Part shown: positions 5,961 through 6,905 of the stretch, piece after piece | How positions within the stretch are numbered: position 1 is the first letter of the stretch | Layout of the letters: each line of letters opens with the position of its first letter | Assembly (NCBI GenBank): GCA_016550415.1 | Contig: JABXGU010000194.1 | Location: 1-6,905, forward strand | DNA from: an archaeon | GTDB lineage: Archaea; Asgardarchaeota; Hermodarchaeia; Hermodarchaeales; Hermodarchaeaceae | Length of the DNA stretch: 6,905 bases | Direction: 5' to 3' | Translations under genes and position numbers: made by a program | Notes under the pieces: model-generated | What the model was told of the DNA's origin: nothing | What the model saw: the letters and a program-made list of their open reading frames with translations, nothing else | Database searches by the model: none

Positions 5961-6080
5961 CCTGCTCAAAAAAACGTAGAATTTAGAGAATTAACGGAAT
6001 CCAATAAAATTTGAAGAATATTCACATGGCAAAAGAAGAATAGGCCAACCAATAAGAAGTATAACTTTAGTGATAAAGTC
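5961..6080. other. AT-rich interval with nothing assigned
   Basis: Part of the divergent 296-base space between the 80-residue gene and the phosphoesterase gene. Stops are frequent in all frames. ATG at 6026 opens only five codons (MAKEE). No RNA gene was seen. Confidence 0.5.
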
Positions 6081-6097
6081 AGAAAGATTTTATAAAA
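6081..6097 (+). promoter_or_regulatory. BRE plus TATA box, leaderless promoter of the phosphoesterase gene
   Basis: TTTTATAAAA at 6088-6097 is preceded by the purine-rich AGAAAGA, fitting an archaeal BRE. The box centre is about 25 bases before the ATG at 6118, so transcription should start at or next to the start codon. No Shine-Dalgarno site is present, consistent with a leaderless mRNA. Confidence 0.7.
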
Positions 6098-6117
6098 CCC
6101 ATTAAATATGCAACTTG

Positions 6118-6905
6118 ATGCATATCTCACGCCAATCTCGAATAATCACAGTTTCCTTCTTGCTCATCACAGGTTTACTTCTAGGCGGGGGGTGGATCGT
6201 TCTTCATACAATTACAGTACCTGATATGACCGTGGATGGTGGACACATTTTAGACATTTCACCAGGGCAAATTACTCTACGGGCTGATACACCACAACTG
6301 AATCTTACTATTTTAGTTCCCAATGGCGTAATTCTTAGCAGTCAAATCCTCATTATCCATAATCTCGCCTTTGAAAGGATTAATCTTGCTTCCTTTCCTC
6401 TTGGAACCCAAGTATTCCGAAATGAAGCTACAACCGTACAACTCGTTCTTCCTCCTTTACCCTCTGGTGTTCATCATTTTTCAATAAACACCCAATCATT
6501 ACAAGAAAATGAGGTAACGATTGCTGTATTGGGTGATAGTCAGGGCTTTAATGAAGCCCTCTCAACAATTGTAGATGAAATTAATCAAGGCGAATATGAT
6601 TTTGTAATTCATTTAGGTGATATAACACCATCTGGAAAATATGAACAATATACAGCTGCAGCATCTACAATAGACGACTTGCAGACACCTCTTTATGCAA
6701 CGCCTGGGAATCATGATACTAAAGAGAATGACACTACTCTTTACTCCCAATTCTTCGGGAAACTAAATACCGCGTTTACATACGGTGGTATCTACTTCGT
6801 ATGCCTTGATACTTCATCATTGAACTTCAATTCGACCAGCCAACAATGGCTTGAAGAACAGCTACAACAAGCTGGATCACGCCCAATCATAGTCTATACT
6901 CATGT
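6118..6905 (+). CDS. Membrane-anchored calcineurin-like metallophosphoesterase, 3' end missing
   Basis: The first 262 residues of a predicted two-metal phosphoesterase that hydrolyses phosphomono- or diesters. After MHISRQSR comes one hydrophobic segment (about 9-33), a signal anchor placing the rest outside. Residues 34-130 look like a beta-sandwich domain. The catalytic domain starts at VTIAVLGDSQG (133-143): Asp140 is the first metal ligand, but the usual D-x-H reads D-S-Q, so Gln142 replaces His. The other family motifs are intact: LGD with Asp168, PGNHD with Asn198 and His199, and VYTH with His262 at the window edge. The final G-H-x-H motif lies beyond the edge. ATG at 6118 sits at the predicted transcription start; TTG at 6115 is an alternative. 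The substrate is unknown: purple-acid-phosphatase-like and cyclic-nucleotide phosphodiesterase-like relatives share this layout. Confidence 0.94.
   Translation, partial: MHISRQSRIITVSFLLITGLLLGGGWIVLHTITVPDMTVDGGHILDISPGQITLRADTPQLNLTILVPNGVILSSQILIIHNLAFERINLASFPLGTQVFRNEATTVQLVLPPLPSGVHHFSINTQSLQENEVTIAVLGDSQGFNEALSTIVDEINQGEYDFVIHLGDITPSGKYEQYTAAASTIDDLQTPLYATPGNHDTKENDTTLYSQFFGKLNTAFTYGGIYFVCLDTSSLNFNSTSQQWLEEQLQQAGSRPIIVYTH

Noticed and set aside
1..6905. CRISPR arrays, insertion sequences, tRNA or rRNA genes
   Set aside because: No regularly spaced repeats, transposase motifs, terminal repeats or tRNA cloverleaf signals were seen on either strand by eye.

Overview
The window looks like chromosomal DNA of an archaeon. 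Good TATA elements lie at archaeal distances from start codons, including one so close to its ATG that the transcript is probably leaderless. TTG and GTG starts occur, and Shine-Dalgarno sites are GGTGA or GGTGG. The candidate terminator of one gene is a set of simple T-runs. Base composition is moderately AT-rich. I cannot fix the lineage from sequence alone; the gene content would fit an uncultured (for example Asgard or related) archaeal genome bin, but that is only an impression.

Layout, left to right. (1) 1-362, minus: 5' part of a small GNAT-like acetyltransferase cut by the window edge. (2) 496-2082, minus: a membrane-anchored, clan GH-A (GH39-like) glycoside hydrolase facing the outside. 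(3) 2176-2420, minus: an 80-residue membrane protein that reads cleanly only if one extra T is removed from each of two T-runs. (4) 2434-3195, minus: a class I SAM-dependent methyltransferase directly upstream of it and probably in the same operon. (5) 3196-3551: no convincing gene, but a strong TATA element. (6) 3552-4394, minus: an FTR1-type iron permease. (7) 4558-5061, plus: a GDT1/UPF0016 cation transporter whose frame continues past an in-frame TAA through the missing last membrane helix to 5286. (8) 5287-5578: no confident gene. (9) 5579-5821, minus: an 80-residue helical protein of unknown function with a good ribosome binding site, followed by three T-runs on its coding strand. (10) 6118-6905, plus: a membrane-anchored calcineurin-like metallophosphoesterase, cut by the right edge.

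The best-connected unit is the divergent pair in (6) and (7). A predicted iron importer and a predicted manganese/calcium-type transporter share a 163-base intergenic region. It carries TTAGGTTTGCCTAA, which resembles DtxR/IdeR-family metal-repressor operators and sits just downstream of the TATA-like element of the permease gene. This suggests a metal-responsive control point. Two genes in the window are disrupted (two T-run frameshifts, one nonsense codon). That could mean assembly errors in a draft genome, recent gene decay, or recoding. It should be resolved before product lengths are trusted.
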